Assembly: GCF_014197795.1 (NCBI RefSeq)
Contig: NZ_JACIGI010000004.1
Coordinates: 62,001 to 126,000, forward strand
DNA from: Roseospira goensis
GTDB lineage: Bacteria; Pseudomonadota; Alphaproteobacteria; Rhodospirillales; Rhodospirillaceae
Direction of reading: 5' to 3'
Length of the DNA: 64,000 bases
The notes below the pieces were generated by a model. It ran no database searches and was not told where the DNA came from. It was given only the letters and a program-made list of their open reading frames with translations. The translations under genes were made by a program, and so were the position numbers. This document shows, in pieces, positions 17,314 through 25,739 of this stretch. Numbering within the stretch: the stretch's first letter is position 1; the number at the start of each line of letters is the position of its first letter.

Positions 17314-19329
17314 ATGACCGGTACGCCCGAATCCCCCGCCAAGCCTGCTGCACCGCAGCGCGACAAGCCGTGGCTGATCCGCACCTACTCGGGGCACTCC
17401 TCGGCCAAGGCGTCGAACGAGCTTTATCGAACGAATCTTGCGCGGGGCCAGACGGGCCTGTCCGTGGCCTTCGACCTGCCCACGCAGACCGGCTACGATT
17501 CCGACCATGTTCTCGCCACCGGCGAGGTCGGCAAGGTCGGCGTGCCGATCTGTCACCTGGGCGACATGATGACGCTGTTCGACCAGATCCCGCTGGAGAA
17601 GATGAACACGTCGATGACCATCAACGCGCCGGCGGCCTGGCTTCTGGCGCTGTACATCGCGACCGCAGAGAAACAGGGCGCGGACCGCAAGAAGCTCCAG
17701 GGCACGGTGCAGAACGACATCATCAAGGAATACCTGTCGCGCGGCACCTACATCTTCCCGCCCGAGCCGTCGATGCGGCTGATCAACGACGTCATCGCCT
17801 TCACCTACAAGGAGGTTCCCAAGTGGAACCCCACCAACGTCTGCTCCTATCACCTGCAGGAGGCGGGCGCGACCCCGGAGCAGGAGCTGGCCTACGCGCT
17901 GGCGACCGCGCGCGCGGTCCTGGACACGGTGCGCGACTCCGGCCAGGTGCCGCCGGAAGACTTCCCGGTCGTGGTCGGGCGCATCAGCTTCTTCGTCAAC
18001 GCCGGCATCCGCTTCATCACCGAGATGTGCAAGATGCGGGCGTTCGCCGACCTGTGGGACGAGATCTGCCGCGAGCGCTACGGTGTGGAGAACGAGAAGT
18101 ACCGCCGCTTCCGCTACGGGGTGCAGGTCAACAGCCTGGGCCTGACCGAACAGCAGCCGGAAAACAACGTCTACCGCATCCTGCTGGAGATGCTGGCGGT
18201 GGTGCTGTCCAAGAACGCCCGCGCCCGGGCCGTGCAGCTCCCGGCGTGGAACGAGGCCCTGGGGCTGCCGCGCCCGTGGGATCAACAATGGTCGCTGCGG
18301 CTGCAACAGATCGTGGCCTATGAGACCGACCTGCTGGAGTTCGGCGACATCTTCGACGGGTCGACCGAGATCGCCCGCAAGGTGGAGGCGCTGAAGGCCG
18401 AGGCACGCGCGGAGCTGGACCGCATCGACGCCATGGGCGGCGCGGTGGCGGCCGTCGAGTCCAGCTACATGAAACAGAAGCTGGTGGAGTCCAACACCCG
18501 CCGGCTGGCCGGCATCGAATCCGGCGATATGGTCGTGGTCGGCGTCAACAAGTACACCGAGGGCGCCCCCAGCCCGCTGTCCACCGGCGACGGCGCCATC
18601 ATGGCGGTGGATGAGGGCGCGGAACGGGCCCAGATCGAAAGCCTCAAAGCGTGGCGTGCGCAGCGCGACGACGCCGCGGTGCAGGCCGCCCTCGCCGATC
18701 TCGCCGCGGCCGCACGCGAGGGGCGCAACATCATGGAGCCGTCGATCGCCTGCGCCCATGCCGGCGTCACGACCGGCGAATGGGGCGAGACGCTGCGCGA
18801 CATTTTCGGCGAGTACCGCGCGCCGACCGGCGTGGCCCGCAATGCCGGGGAGATCACCGCGGGTGAGCGCATGACCGCGGTGCGCCAGCGCGTCAACGAC
18901 GTCTCCGCGCGTCTCGGTCGCCGGGTCAAGATCCTGGTGGGCAAGCCGGGCCTGGACGGCCACTCCAACGGCGCCGAGCAGATCGCCGTGCGCGCCCGCG
19001 ATGCCGGCATGGAGGTGGTCTACGAGGGCATCCGCCTGACCCCGGCGCAGATCGTTAACGCCGCCCTGGAGGAGAGCGTACACGTGGTCGGGCTGTCGAT
19101 CCTGTCGGGCTCCCACGTCACGCTGGTCACCGACGTGCTGGAGCGGATGCGGGCCATCGGCCTGGGCGATATCCCGGTGATTGCCGGCGGCATCATCCCG
19201 CCCGAGGACGAGCGCACCCTGCTGGCCGCCGGGGCGGCGCGGATCTACACGCCGAAGGACTACGACGTCACCGCGATCATGGACGACATCGTGTCCATCG
19301 TCGATCCGGACCACAAGCGCGCCGCCTGA
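17314..19329 (+). CDS. ecm: ethylmalonyl-CoA mutase
   Basis: Ecm, 671 residues, is a coenzyme B12-dependent mutase that rearranges (2R)-ethylmalonyl-CoA to (2S)-methylsuccinyl-CoA, the substrate of Mcd. The N-terminal barrel has GLSVAFDLPTQTGYDSDH and NDIIKEYLSRGTYIFPPEPS. The C-terminal cobalamin-binding domain has the DxHxxG motif in LVGKPGLDGHSNGAEQIAVR and the following GIRLTPAQIVNAA. Substrate specificity (ethylmalonyl rather than methylmalonyl) is inferred mainly from the ccr and mcd neighbours and from the single-chain form. I chose ATG 17314 because GGAGG lies five bases upstream; an ATG at 17266 is in frame but has no ribosome binding site. Confidence 0.94.
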   Translation: MTGTPESPAKPAAPQRDKPWLIRTYSGHSSAKASNELYRTNLARGQTGLSVAFDLPTQTGYDSDHVLATGEVGKVGVPICHLGDMMTLFDQIPLEKMNTSMTINAPAAWLLALYIATAEKQGADRKKLQGTVQNDIIKEYLSRGTYIFPPEPSMRLINDVIAFTYKEVPKWNPTNVCSYHLQEAGATPEQELAYALATARAVLDTVRDSGQVPPEDFPVVVGRISFFVNAGIRFITEMCKMRAFADLWDEICRERYGVENEKYRRFRYGVQVNSLGLTEQQPENNVYRILLEMLAVVLSKNARARAVQLPAWNEALGLPRPWDQQWSLRLQQIVAYETDLLEFGDIFDGSTEIARKVEALKAEARAELDRIDAMGGAVAAVESSYMKQKLVESNTRRLAGIESGDMVVVGVNKYTEGAPSPLSTGDGAIMAVDEGAERAQIESLKAWRAQRDDAAVQAALADLAAAAREGRNIMEPSIACAHAGVTTGEWGETLRDIFGEYRAPTGVARNAGEITAGERMTAVRQRVNDVSARLGRRVKILVGKPGLDGHSNGAEQIAVRARDAGMEVVYEGIRLTPAQIVNAALEESVHVVGLSILSGSHVTLVTDVLERMRAIGLGDIPVIAGGIIPPEDERTLLAAGAARIYTPKDYDVTAIMDDIVSIVDPDHKRAA

Positions 19330-19345
19330 CGCGGAGACCCCCGAA

Positions 19346-19380
19346 GACCGGGCGGATGAGCGTCCCTCATCCGCCCGGTC
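19346..19380 (+). terminator. strong hairpin after ecm
   Basis: A perfect 15-bp stem with loop CGTCC starts 16 bases after the ecm stop, between convergent ecm and the bactofilin gene. There is no T-run, but the stem could stop or stabilise transcripts from both sides. Confidence 0.6.
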
Positions 19381-19522
19381 GTCCCGTTCATGCCCCATCG
19401 CTCCCGCTGCGACCGGCCGCGTGGCCGGCGACACCGGACGTCCGGCGCGCCCCTCACGGACGCGCCAGGGTGGAGACATGAAGGCATCGGAAGAGAAGAC
19501 CCGGGTGGCCGGCGCGGCCGGG

Positions 19523-20122
19523 TCAGGAGCCCGTTTTGCTGTCCGCGCTCACCGGCTCGGTTCCGGACTCGTCGGTCTTGGCGCCCGCGCCGCCGGCCGC
19601 CGCCGGCTCTCCGACCGCGGACCGGCTGCTGGCCAGGCGCGGCTTGGCCTCGGCGGCCTCCGCCACCGCCGCGTTGCGGTCTGGCAGGCTGAGATCCGGC
19701 ATCTCGGTCATGCGCCGGCAATGCCCCTCCAGGAAGGCGCCGGGTTCGATGGCGAGGCTCTCGTGCGTGACGTCGCCGATCATCCGCGCCGTGCTGGCCA
19801 GGAACACGGACTTGGCGATCACCTGCCCGCTGACCGACCCATGCATGCGCACGGTCTGGGCGCTGACCTCACCGGTCACGGCCCCGGCGATGCCGATGAT
19901 CAACGACGCGCACTTGATATCGCCCTCGACGCGGCCGTCGATCTGGATTTCGCCGGCGCTGACCAGGTCCCCGGTCACCGTCAGGTCCGCGCTGACGATC
20001 GACGGCACCACCCGCTCGGGCGCCGACTCGCCGGCGGTGCGGCGCTCGGGCTTGCGCTCCGGGGCCTGGGTCTGGGCCGCCGGGGCCGCCGGCGTGGGTT
20101 TGGTGTTAGCCCGGGAAAACAT
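19523..20122 (-). CDS. bactofilin (polymer-forming cytoskeletal protein)
   Basis: A 199-residue bactofilin. These proteins self-assemble into filaments without nucleotide and scaffold cell-wall and shape functions at the membrane. The central right-handed beta-helix region (about residues 40-135) shows the typical repeated turns, for example ADLTVTGDLVSAGEIQIDG and VEGDIKCASLIIGIAGAVTG. Both flanks are disordered, proline/alanine-rich. Its start codon overlaps the end of the M23 peptidase gene by 17 bases, a common pairing in which the peptidase is positioned by the bactofilin. It is convergent with ecm. Confidence 0.93.
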   Translation of the reverse strand: MFSRANTKPTPAAPAAQTQAPERKPERRTAGESAPERVVPSIVSADLTVTGDLVSAGEIQIDGRVEGDIKCASLIIGIAGAVTGEVSAQTVRMHGSVSGQVIAKSVFLASTARMIGDVTHESLAIEPGAFLEGHCRRMTEMPDLSLPDRNAAVAEAAEAKPRLASSRSAVGEPAAAGGAGAKTDESGTEPVSADSKTGS

Positions 20123-21437
20123 GCTGGCCGGCCTTCATGAACTTCGCGGGGTTCCGGGGGGTACCCTTGACGCGGATCTCATAGTGCAGGTGCGGCCCGG
20201 TGCTGCGCCCTGAATTGCCGACCTGGCCGATCAGATCGCCGCGGGAGACCGACTCTCCAGTCTCCACGGTGATCTTCGACAGGTGGGCGTACAAGGTGGT
20301 CAGGCCCAGTCCGTGGCTGATCTCGATCGTCCGACCATAGCGGCCGCGCCACCCAGCGTAAACAACCTTTCCCGCCGCCGGCGCCACCACCGGCGTGCCC
20401 GGGGGCGCGGAGAAGTCCTGGCCCTCGTGGCGCGCCAGGCGGCCGTTGATCGGATCCCGGCGCACCCCGAACGGACTGCTGAGGCGATACCCGCTGAGCA
20501 CCGGCCGGGTCAGCGGCAGGTGTTCGGTCAGATCCCGCAGCGCATCCAGCCGGTCGACGTGCGTGTTGAGAAGGGTCACCGACTCTTTCAGCACCGGCTT
20601 GTCCAGGATCGGCAGATCGGCCGGGACGAACGGGCCCCCCTTGCCGTCGCCGTCCCCCGCCGTGGTCATCGCCTCCAGCATGCTGTCGATGTCGAGCCCG
20701 ACTTCGGCCAGGCTGCCCTCGATGTCGGCAATGCGGGTCTGAGCGACGGCGCCGAAGTGATCGAGAAGCGCGGCCTGCGCGGTCTCCATCTCGATGACCA
20801 GGTCTTCCAGGTCGTTGACCCGCCGGGTCAGGGCCTGGTTCTCCTCCAGCGCCAGATCACGCTGGAGCACCGTCTTGCGCATTTCGAGTTCGAAATCGTC
20901 GAACCGCGTGAGGAGCTGGTGCGCCTCCGACAGCTCGGCCATGCCCGCTTCCATCTCGGCCAGTTGGCCGAGTAGCGCGTCACGCGCCCGGCCGGCTTCC
21001 TCCTGCCAGGTCGCGGCGCCGTCGTCGCCGGCCGCCGCGTCCGCCCGCTGGCGCGGGGCCGGCGTGTCCTCGCTGCCGACGTACCGGGCCATCACGGCGG
21101 TGTTGTCCTCCAGACTGCGGGTGACGGCGGCGACCTGATCCCGGTACAGAGCCACCTCCGCGAGGAGCTGCTTGTAGCTGTCCTGGGCTTCCTGCACCTC
21201 CGCCGTCTTGGCGTCGATGACGGCGTCGACCCAGATCACCATCGCCACGCTGTAGGTGACGACCCCGAGCATGATGACGCCGACCACCGCCGCGACCGCC
21301 TGGCTGAGGCTGCCCAGGGTCCAGGACTGAAAGCCCCCCGTATCCGTGCGGATCATCACGTGACGTTCGGGAAACGCCCGCCGCAGGGCACGTTTCCATT
21401 GGGGCAGGCTGAGCTGCTGGGGATCAAACTCCGACAT
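20106..21437 (-). CDS. M23 family metallopeptidase, membrane-anchored with coiled coil
   Basis: A 443-residue cell-wall endopeptidase of the M23 (LytM) family. After a short cytoplasmic N terminus comes one transmembrane helix (about residues 38-68, AAVVGVIMLGVVTYSVAMVI), then long coiled-coil segments (about 70-290), and the C-terminal peptidase. The zinc ligands are visible as HEGQDF (HxxxD) and HLHYE (HxH), so it should be active. I chose ATG 21437 (MSEFDPQQLSLPQWKRALRR); upstream open frame is not coding-like. The bactofilin gene overlaps its end, so the two form a translationally coupled pair likely to act on peptidoglycan in cell shape or division. Confidence 0.93.
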   Translation of the reverse strand: MSEFDPQQLSLPQWKRALRRAFPERHVMIRTDTGGFQSWTLGSLSQAVAAVVGVIMLGVVTYSVAMVIWVDAVIDAKTAEVQEAQDSYKQLLAEVALYRDQVAAVTRSLEDNTAVMARYVGSEDTPAPRQRADAAAGDDGAATWQEEAGRARDALLGQLAEMEAGMAELSEAHQLLTRFDDFELEMRKTVLQRDLALEENQALTRRVNDLEDLVIEMETAQAALLDHFGAVAQTRIADIEGSLAEVGLDIDSMLEAMTTAGDGDGKGGPFVPADLPILDKPVLKESVTLLNTHVDRLDALRDLTEHLPLTRPVLSGYRLSSPFGVRRDPINGRLARHEGQDFSAPPGTPVVAPAAGKVVYAGWRGRYGRTIEISHGLGLTTLYAHLSKITVETGESVSRGDLIGQVGNSGRSTGPHLHYEIRVKGTPRNPAKFMKAGQHVFPG

Positions 21438-21762
21438 GAATGGCGTCTTCCTGTCCGTGTCCTGCTCCGTGTCCTTCAGCGGCCGCCGCCGCGCGACCGC
21501 CGTGAGGGCGCTTGCCAGGGACCCGCAGGCATGCCACACCGGGGCGGTCCGGAGCTGGACCGACCCCTGTCTCGAAGCCGTGGCGGGGGTCCCGACGCCC
21601 CGCGTACGCTTATGAGTAAACGCCGTCGTGCGCAACCCGATCGCCGAAGTCCGTTGTGACTCAGGGCTCTCCGCCGGGCCCGCCGCGCCTTTGCGGCAAC
21701 ACCGGGGCGAAAAAAAGGCGAATCGGCCGATCGTGTGACGAACCACCTGGACCGTTGCCGAA
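21438..21762. other. divergent intergenic region, no gene seen
   Basis: This stretch separates the minus-strand M23 peptidase gene from plus-strand pgpA and should carry their promoters. I see no convincing small gene, repeat or promoter consensus in it. Confidence 0.5.
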
Positions 21763-22278
21763 TTGTCACAGACACCGCTCGATACACCCCCGCCGACCCC
21801 GCGCCCCTCCGTGCCCGCCCCCCTGATCCGCGGCCTCGCGACTTGGTTCGGCAGCGGCCTCAGCCCGTGGGCGCCGGGGACCATGGGCTCCCTGGCCGCC
21901 CTGCCCTTCGCCTGGGGCCTGGTCTGGCTCGGCGGCCCCTGGTTGCTGCTCGGGGCGGCGCTGGCGGTGTTCGCCCTTGGCGTGCCGGTGAGCGCGGTCT
22001 ACGGTCGAAGGGTTGGCCGTCATGATGCACCGGAGATCGTCATTGACGAGGTCGCGGGCCAGTGGCTGACGCTGACGGTGGTCCCGCTGGACCCTGTGGC
22101 CTACGGCCTTGGCTTCGTCGCCTTCCGGGCCGCGGACATCGTCAAGCCGTGGCCGATCGGCTGGATCGACCGCCGCGTGGGCGGCGGCTTCGGCGTCATG
22201 GCCGACGACATGGTGGCCGGTGCGCTCGCCGCCGCGGCCCTATCGCTGGTGTTTCTGCTCTGGAGCCCGCCGCTATGA
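21763..22278 (+). CDS. pgpA: phosphatidylglycerophosphatase A
   Basis: A 171-residue membrane phosphatase that removes the phosphate from phosphatidylglycerophosphate in phosphatidylglycerol synthesis. PgpA signatures are visible: WFGSGLSPWAPGTMGSLAAL near the N terminus, EIVIDEVAGQW, and the C-terminal RRVGGGFGVMADDMVAGALA with its acidic catalytic or metal residues. Several hydrophobic helices are interspersed. The listed start is a TTG at 21763; a GTG at 21811 (VPAPLIRGLATW) is also possible and would remove 16 proline-rich residues. It ends in ATGA, overlapping the start of the cinA-like gene by four bases, so the two are translationally coupled. Confidence 0.93.
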   Translation: MSQTPLDTPPPTPRPSVPAPLIRGLATWFGSGLSPWAPGTMGSLAALPFAWGLVWLGGPWLLLGAALAVFALGVPVSAVYGRRVGRHDAPEIVIDEVAGQWLTLTVVPLDPVAYGLGFVAFRAADIVKPWPIGWIDRRVGGGFGVMADDMVAGALAAAALSLVFLLWSPPL

Positions 22279-22871
22279 GCGCCCTGGCCAAGGATCTCGT
22301 GGAGCACGCCCGCGCCGTGATGGCGGTGTGCCGCGACCGCGACCTGCTCATCACCGTGGCCGAGTCGTGCACCGGCGGACTGCTGGCCGCCAGCCTGACA
22401 GCCGTGCCGGGCGCCAGCGCGGTGTTCGACCGTGGCTTCGTCACCTACTCCAACGCCGCCAAGACCCAGCTCCTGGGGGTCGAACCGGAGCTTCTGGACT
22501 CGGTCGGCGCGGTCAGCGAAGACGTGGCCGTGGCGATGGCCCTGGGCGCCCTCGCGGCCAGCGGCACGGGCCTCAGCGTCGCCATCACCGGCATCGCCGG
22601 GCCGGGCGGCGCCACCGAGACCAAGCCGCTCGGCCTGGTACACCTGGCGGCCGCCCGCATCGACGGTCTGGTGCGGCCGAAACGCTATGTGTTCGCCGGC
22701 GGCCGCGACGACGTGCGCCTGGCCGCGGCCCACGCGGCCCTCGATCTCCTGGAGGAACTCGCCACCCTGCACGAGGACGTGGAGGACGACGAGGACGTGG
22801 ACGACGAGGACACGGACGCCGCCACGGACAGGATCGGCCCCGCAGCGGGAACGCCCAAGCGGACCGACTGA
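22275..22871 (+). CDS. CinA family protein (nicotinamide-nucleotide amidohydrolase, PncC-like)
   Basis: A 198-residue protein consisting of the CinA C-terminal domain, which in PncC deamidates nicotinamide mononucleotide for NAD recycling. Core motifs are TVAESCTGGLLAASLTAVPG, with the nucleophilic Ser region, and AITGIAGPGGATETKPLGLV. The domain ends near residue 165. A very acidic tail follows (EDVEDDEDVDDEDTDA), which is not part of the family. The start ATG overlaps the pgpA stop (ATGA). The pgpA-cinA pairing is common in alphaproteobacteria. Confidence 0.92.
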   Translation: MSALAKDLVEHARAVMAVCRDRDLLITVAESCTGGLLAASLTAVPGASAVFDRGFVTYSNAAKTQLLGVEPELLDSVGAVSEDVAVAMALGALAASGTGLSVAITGIAGPGGATETKPLGLVHLAAARIDGLVRPKRYVFAGGRDDVRLAAAHAALDLLEELATLHEDVEDDEDVDDEDTDAATDRIGPAAGTPKRTD

Positions 22872-22879
22872 GCGGCGCC

Positions 22880-23998
22880 CTATCCCCTGCCCTGCCAGGC
22901 CGCGACCACGGCGGCCGCGTCCGCCTCGACCAGCGGGCGGCGCGGCGGGGGTGGCGTCCCGTCCAGCAGCACCGGCAGCACCGTGTCGATCAGGCCGTCG
23001 CCCGCCCCGTCGCGGTGGATCAGGTCGCGGGCCCGGACATGGGGCTGGTCCGGCACCTCGTCGGCGTGCAGCACGGGCTCGAAGCAGCAGTCGACGCCGC
23101 CCAGCACCGCTTGCCACTCGGCCAGCGGCCGGGTCGCGAACAGCGCCTCCAGATCCGCGATCAGCCCCCTCTGGGGCAGCGGCTCGGCCTGGCGGTCGGC
23201 CCAGTCCGGCCGCGCGACAGCGCCACAGAAGGCGCGCCAGAACACCGGCTCGATGGCGGCCAGGGCGGCGAAGCGGCCGTCAGCGGTCCGGTAACAGCGG
23301 TAGTACGCCGCGCCGCCGTTCAGCGCGTCGGCCTCGCGGGCCAGGCCGCCACGTTGGCCCAACACCAGGCCAAGGCCGTTCAGGGCGGCGGCGCTTTCGA
23401 ACAGGCTGACGTCGAGGACGGCCCCGCGCCCGGTGCGCAGGCGGCGCAGCAGCGCGGCCAGCACCCCGATCACCGCCGTCAGCGCGCCGGCGTGATCGGC
23501 CAGCGGCGGGAACGGCATGACCGGGCGCTCGGCCGGTCCGGTGGCGTCCAGGGCGCCGCTCAGCGCCAGGTAGCCCAGGTCGTGGCCGGCGCGCAGACGC
23601 AACGGCCCCTCCTGTCCGAAACCGGACAGCGCGCAATGCACCAGATGGGAGGCGATCTGCTCCAGCCGCGCGCGCCCGAAGCCAAGCCGCTCCAGCACGC
23701 CCGGGCGGTAGCTTTCCACCAGCACATGGGCCTTGCGCAAGAGTGCTTCCAGGTGGGCGCGCCCCTCCTCGGTCTTGAGATCCAGCCGGATCACCGTCTT
23801 GTTGCGGTTCAGCACCCGATAGAAGGGCGACAGTCCATCCGGATCGGGCGGGCCGAACGTCCGCATCGGGTCTCCTCCCGGCGGCTCCACCTTCACCACC
23901 TCGGCCCCCAGGTCGGCGAGCAGCAGCGCGGCGTAGGGGCCGGGGATGTACTGGCCCAGGTCGAGCACCTTCAGGCCCTTCATGGCATCGGTCAGCAT
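22880..23998 (-). CDS. CaiB/BaiF family CoA-transferase
   Basis: A 372-residue class III CoA-transferase family protein. Members move CoA between carboxylic acids, or racemise 2-methylacyl-CoA. The N-terminal LKVLDLGQYIPGPYAALLLA and LGAEVVKVEPPGGDPMRTFG are diagnostic, and the Asp of AGHDLGYLALSG is in the position of the catalytic aspartate. Sequence features such as FSGFGQEGP-like ALSGFGQEGPLR resemble the alpha-methylacyl-CoA racemase branch, but the substrate cannot be read. It is convergent with the cinA-like gene (eight bases apart) and divergent from the RNA methyltransferase; two long palindromes lie in the intervening 242 bases. Confidence 0.9.
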   Translation of the reverse strand: MLTDAMKGLKVLDLGQYIPGPYAALLLADLGAEVVKVEPPGGDPMRTFGPPDPDGLSPFYRVLNRNKTVIRLDLKTEEGRAHLEALLRKAHVLVESYRPGVLERLGFGRARLEQIASHLVHCALSGFGQEGPLRLRAGHDLGYLALSGALDATGPAERPVMPFPPLADHAGALTAVIGVLAALLRRLRTGRGAVLDVSLFESAAALNGLGLVLGQRGGLAREADALNGGAAYYRCYRTADGRFAALAAIEPVFWRAFCGAVARPDWADRQAEPLPQRGLIADLEALFATRPLAEWQAVLGGVDCCFEPVLHADEVPDQPHVRARDLIHRDGAGDGLIDTVLPVLLDGTPPPPRRPLVEADAAAVVAAWQGRG

Positions 23999-24040
23999 GG
24001 CGCGCCTTTCGGACGGACACGGGACAGGCAGACCCCGTTA

Positions 24041-24100
24041 GCGCGGATCGCGATCAATCGGTACCACGATGTGGTTCGGATTGATCGCGTGAATCCGCGC
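24041..24100. repeat. 60-nt imperfect palindrome upstream of the CoA-transferase gene
   Basis: GCGCGGAT at the left pairs with ATCCGCGC at the right, and GCGATCAATC with GATTGATCGC, around a centre of ACCACGATGTGGT. It is 43 bases upstream of the CoA-transferase start on the minus strand. It may be a regulator site or a REP-like element. Confidence 0.65.
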
Positions 24101-24115
24101 GACCTATATGATTCT

Positions 24116-24175
24116 CAGCCGATTTGTGCGGCAAACCGAAATCGCGCCGCGAGTCCGGTTTGTCGCAATCGGCTG
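24116..24175. repeat. 60-nt REP-like palindrome (family member 1)
   Basis: CAGCCGATT at the left end pairs with AATCGGCTG at the right end, and CAAACCG with CGGTTTG inside. The same element, inverted, occurs at 42271-42332 with most positions matching. It lies 65 bases before the methyltransferase start. Confidence 0.75.
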
Positions 24176-24240
24176 TATAGGCATGGCGCCAGACCCCGGG
24201 AAGCCTTGCGGCCACACGCCGGCTGGCGTACTCCGGCGCC

Positions 24241-25608
24241 ATGACCCGACACCCGCACCCCGCCCCCGGCCGCACGCCCCGCCGGACCGGCGCCGGTCGA
24301 CGCCGGCCCCGGGCGCGCTGGACCGGACCCGATCCGCTGGACCTCACGGTCGACGCCCTCGGCGCTCAGGGCGACGGCCTGGCCCGACACGGCCCGGAGC
24401 GCCTGTTCCTGCCCGGCGCCCTGCCCGGGGAGCGCGTGCGTGCCCGCGTCGGGGACCGCACCGGCGATGGCTGGCGGACCCGCGTGGAAGCGGTGCTGAC
24501 GCCCGCCCCGGACCGGGTGGGGGCGCCGTGCCCGCACTTCGGCCCCTGCGGCGGGTGCAGTCTCCAGCACCTGGCGCCGCCCGCCCTGACGGCCTGGAAG
24601 CACCGTCAGGTCGTCGAGGCCCTGGCCCGGCGGGGCCTGGGCGCGGTCACCGTGGATGCCGTGGTGACCATCCCGCCGGGCTCGCGGCGCCGCTGCACCC
24701 TGGCGTGGCGCCGTACCGGCGCGGGCGTGGTGCTCGGCTTTCACGCTGCCGACAGTCACCGCCTGGAGGACGTCCGCACCTGCGCCCTGCTGACGCCGCG
24801 CCTGGGGGCTCTGCTGGCGCCGCTGCGCGCGCTGCTGGCCGCCATCGGGTCGACGGACGGACGACGTGGTCCGGAGGCGGGACAGGTCAGCCTGACCGAC
24901 ACCGAGACGGGGGTGGACTGCACCCTCACACTGCCGGGGCCGCCGGATCTGGCGGCCCGCGAGCGACTGGCCGCGTTCGCAGAGGCCGAAGACGTGGCGC
25001 GACTGTCCGGTCAGTGGGGAGAGACCGCGGAACCTGTGGCCGAGCGCCGGGCGCCCGTGGTGCGGTTCGCCGGCGTGCCGGTCAGGCTGCCGCCGCTGGC
25101 GTTCCTGCAACCCTCGCCGGAGGGCGCCGCGGCGATCACGGAGGCGGTGCTGGCCCGGCTGCCCGCCGGCACCGGCCCCGTGCTGGACCTGTATGCCGGC
25201 CTCGGCACCCTGTCGCTGCCGATCGCGATGACCGGCCGCCCGGTGCACGCGGTGGACGGCACCGCGGAGGCCATCGCGGCGCTGGCGGCCGCGCCCGCCC
25301 CGCGCGGCCGGCTCACCACCACGGTGCGTGATCTGGCCCGCGATCCCGTCGACGGGGCGGCGCTGGCGACCTACGGCGCGGCGGTGTTCGATCCGCCGCG
25401 GGCCGGAGCCGCCGCCCAGGCGGCCGCCCTGGCCGCGCACGGGCCGCCGCAGGTGGTGGCGGTGTCCTGCAAGCCCGCGACCTTCGCCCGTGACGCACGA
25501 ACGCTGGTCGACGGTGGCTATCGCCTGGGTCCGGTCACCCCGATCGACCAGTTCCCGTGGTCGGCCCATGTGGAAGTGGTGGCGGTGTTCCGGCGCGATC
25601 CCACCTGA
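24241..25608 (+). CDS. class I RNA (uracil-5-)-methyltransferase, TrmA/RlmD family
   Basis: A 455-residue SAM-dependent methyltransferase that methylates C5 of a uracil in rRNA or tRNA. The N-terminal 100 residues form a TRAM-like RNA-binding part followed by an iron-sulfur cysteine cluster (CPHFGPCGGCSLQHL). The SAM motif is VLDLYAGLGTLSLPIA, and FDPPRAGA and the catalytic Cys segment VSCKPATFARD follow. The family normally has SCNP at the catalytic cysteine; here the residue after Cys is Lys, an odd substitution at a conserved place. The first 30 residues are very basic. The target base (23S or tRNA) cannot be told from sequence. Confidence 0.92.
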   Translation: MTRHPHPAPGRTPRRTGAGRRRPRARWTGPDPLDLTVDALGAQGDGLARHGPERLFLPGALPGERVRARVGDRTGDGWRTRVEAVLTPAPDRVGAPCPHFGPCGGCSLQHLAPPALTAWKHRQVVEALARRGLGAVTVDAVVTIPPGSRRRCTLAWRRTGAGVVLGFHAADSHRLEDVRTCALLTPRLGALLAPLRALLAAIGSTDGRRGPEAGQVSLTDTETGVDCTLTLPGPPDLAARERLAAFAEAEDVARLSGQWGETAEPVAERRAPVVRFAGVPVRLPPLAFLQPSPEGAAAITEAVLARLPAGTGPVLDLYAGLGTLSLPIAMTGRPVHAVDGTAEAIAALAAAPAPRGRLTTTVRDLARDPVDGAALATYGAAVFDPPRAGAAAQAAALAAHGPPQVVAVSCKPATFARDARTLVDGGYRLGPVTPIDQFPWSAHVEVVAVFRRDPT

Positions 25609-25640
25609 CCGCAAACCCCAGGCCGGGGACCAAACCAAAA

Positions 25641-25663
25641 CGGACCCACAGGGTGGGTCCGTT
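25641..25663 (-). terminator. rho-independent terminator for the chemoreceptor gene
   Basis: A perfect 10-bp stem (ACGGACCCAC / GTGGGTCCGT) with loop AGG, flanked on the left by an A-rich stretch, which reads as TTTTGG on the minus strand. It lies between the convergent methyltransferase and chemoreceptor genes and probably works mainly for the latter. Confidence 0.8.
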
Positions 25664-25689
25664 CCAGCGCGTCGGCTGCGACGACGTGC

Positions 25690-25739
25690 GTCTCAGGCCG
25701 CCAGGCGGCCGGGGGTCTCAGGCCGCCAGACGGCCGGCC
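25690..25739. repeat. 25-bp tandem duplication at the chemoreceptor stop codon
   Basis: GTCTCAGGCCGCCAG occurs at 25690 and again at 25715, with similar bases after each. The right copy holds the last codons and stop of the chemoreceptor gene; the left is an extra copy just beyond the stop. Confidence 0.8.
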
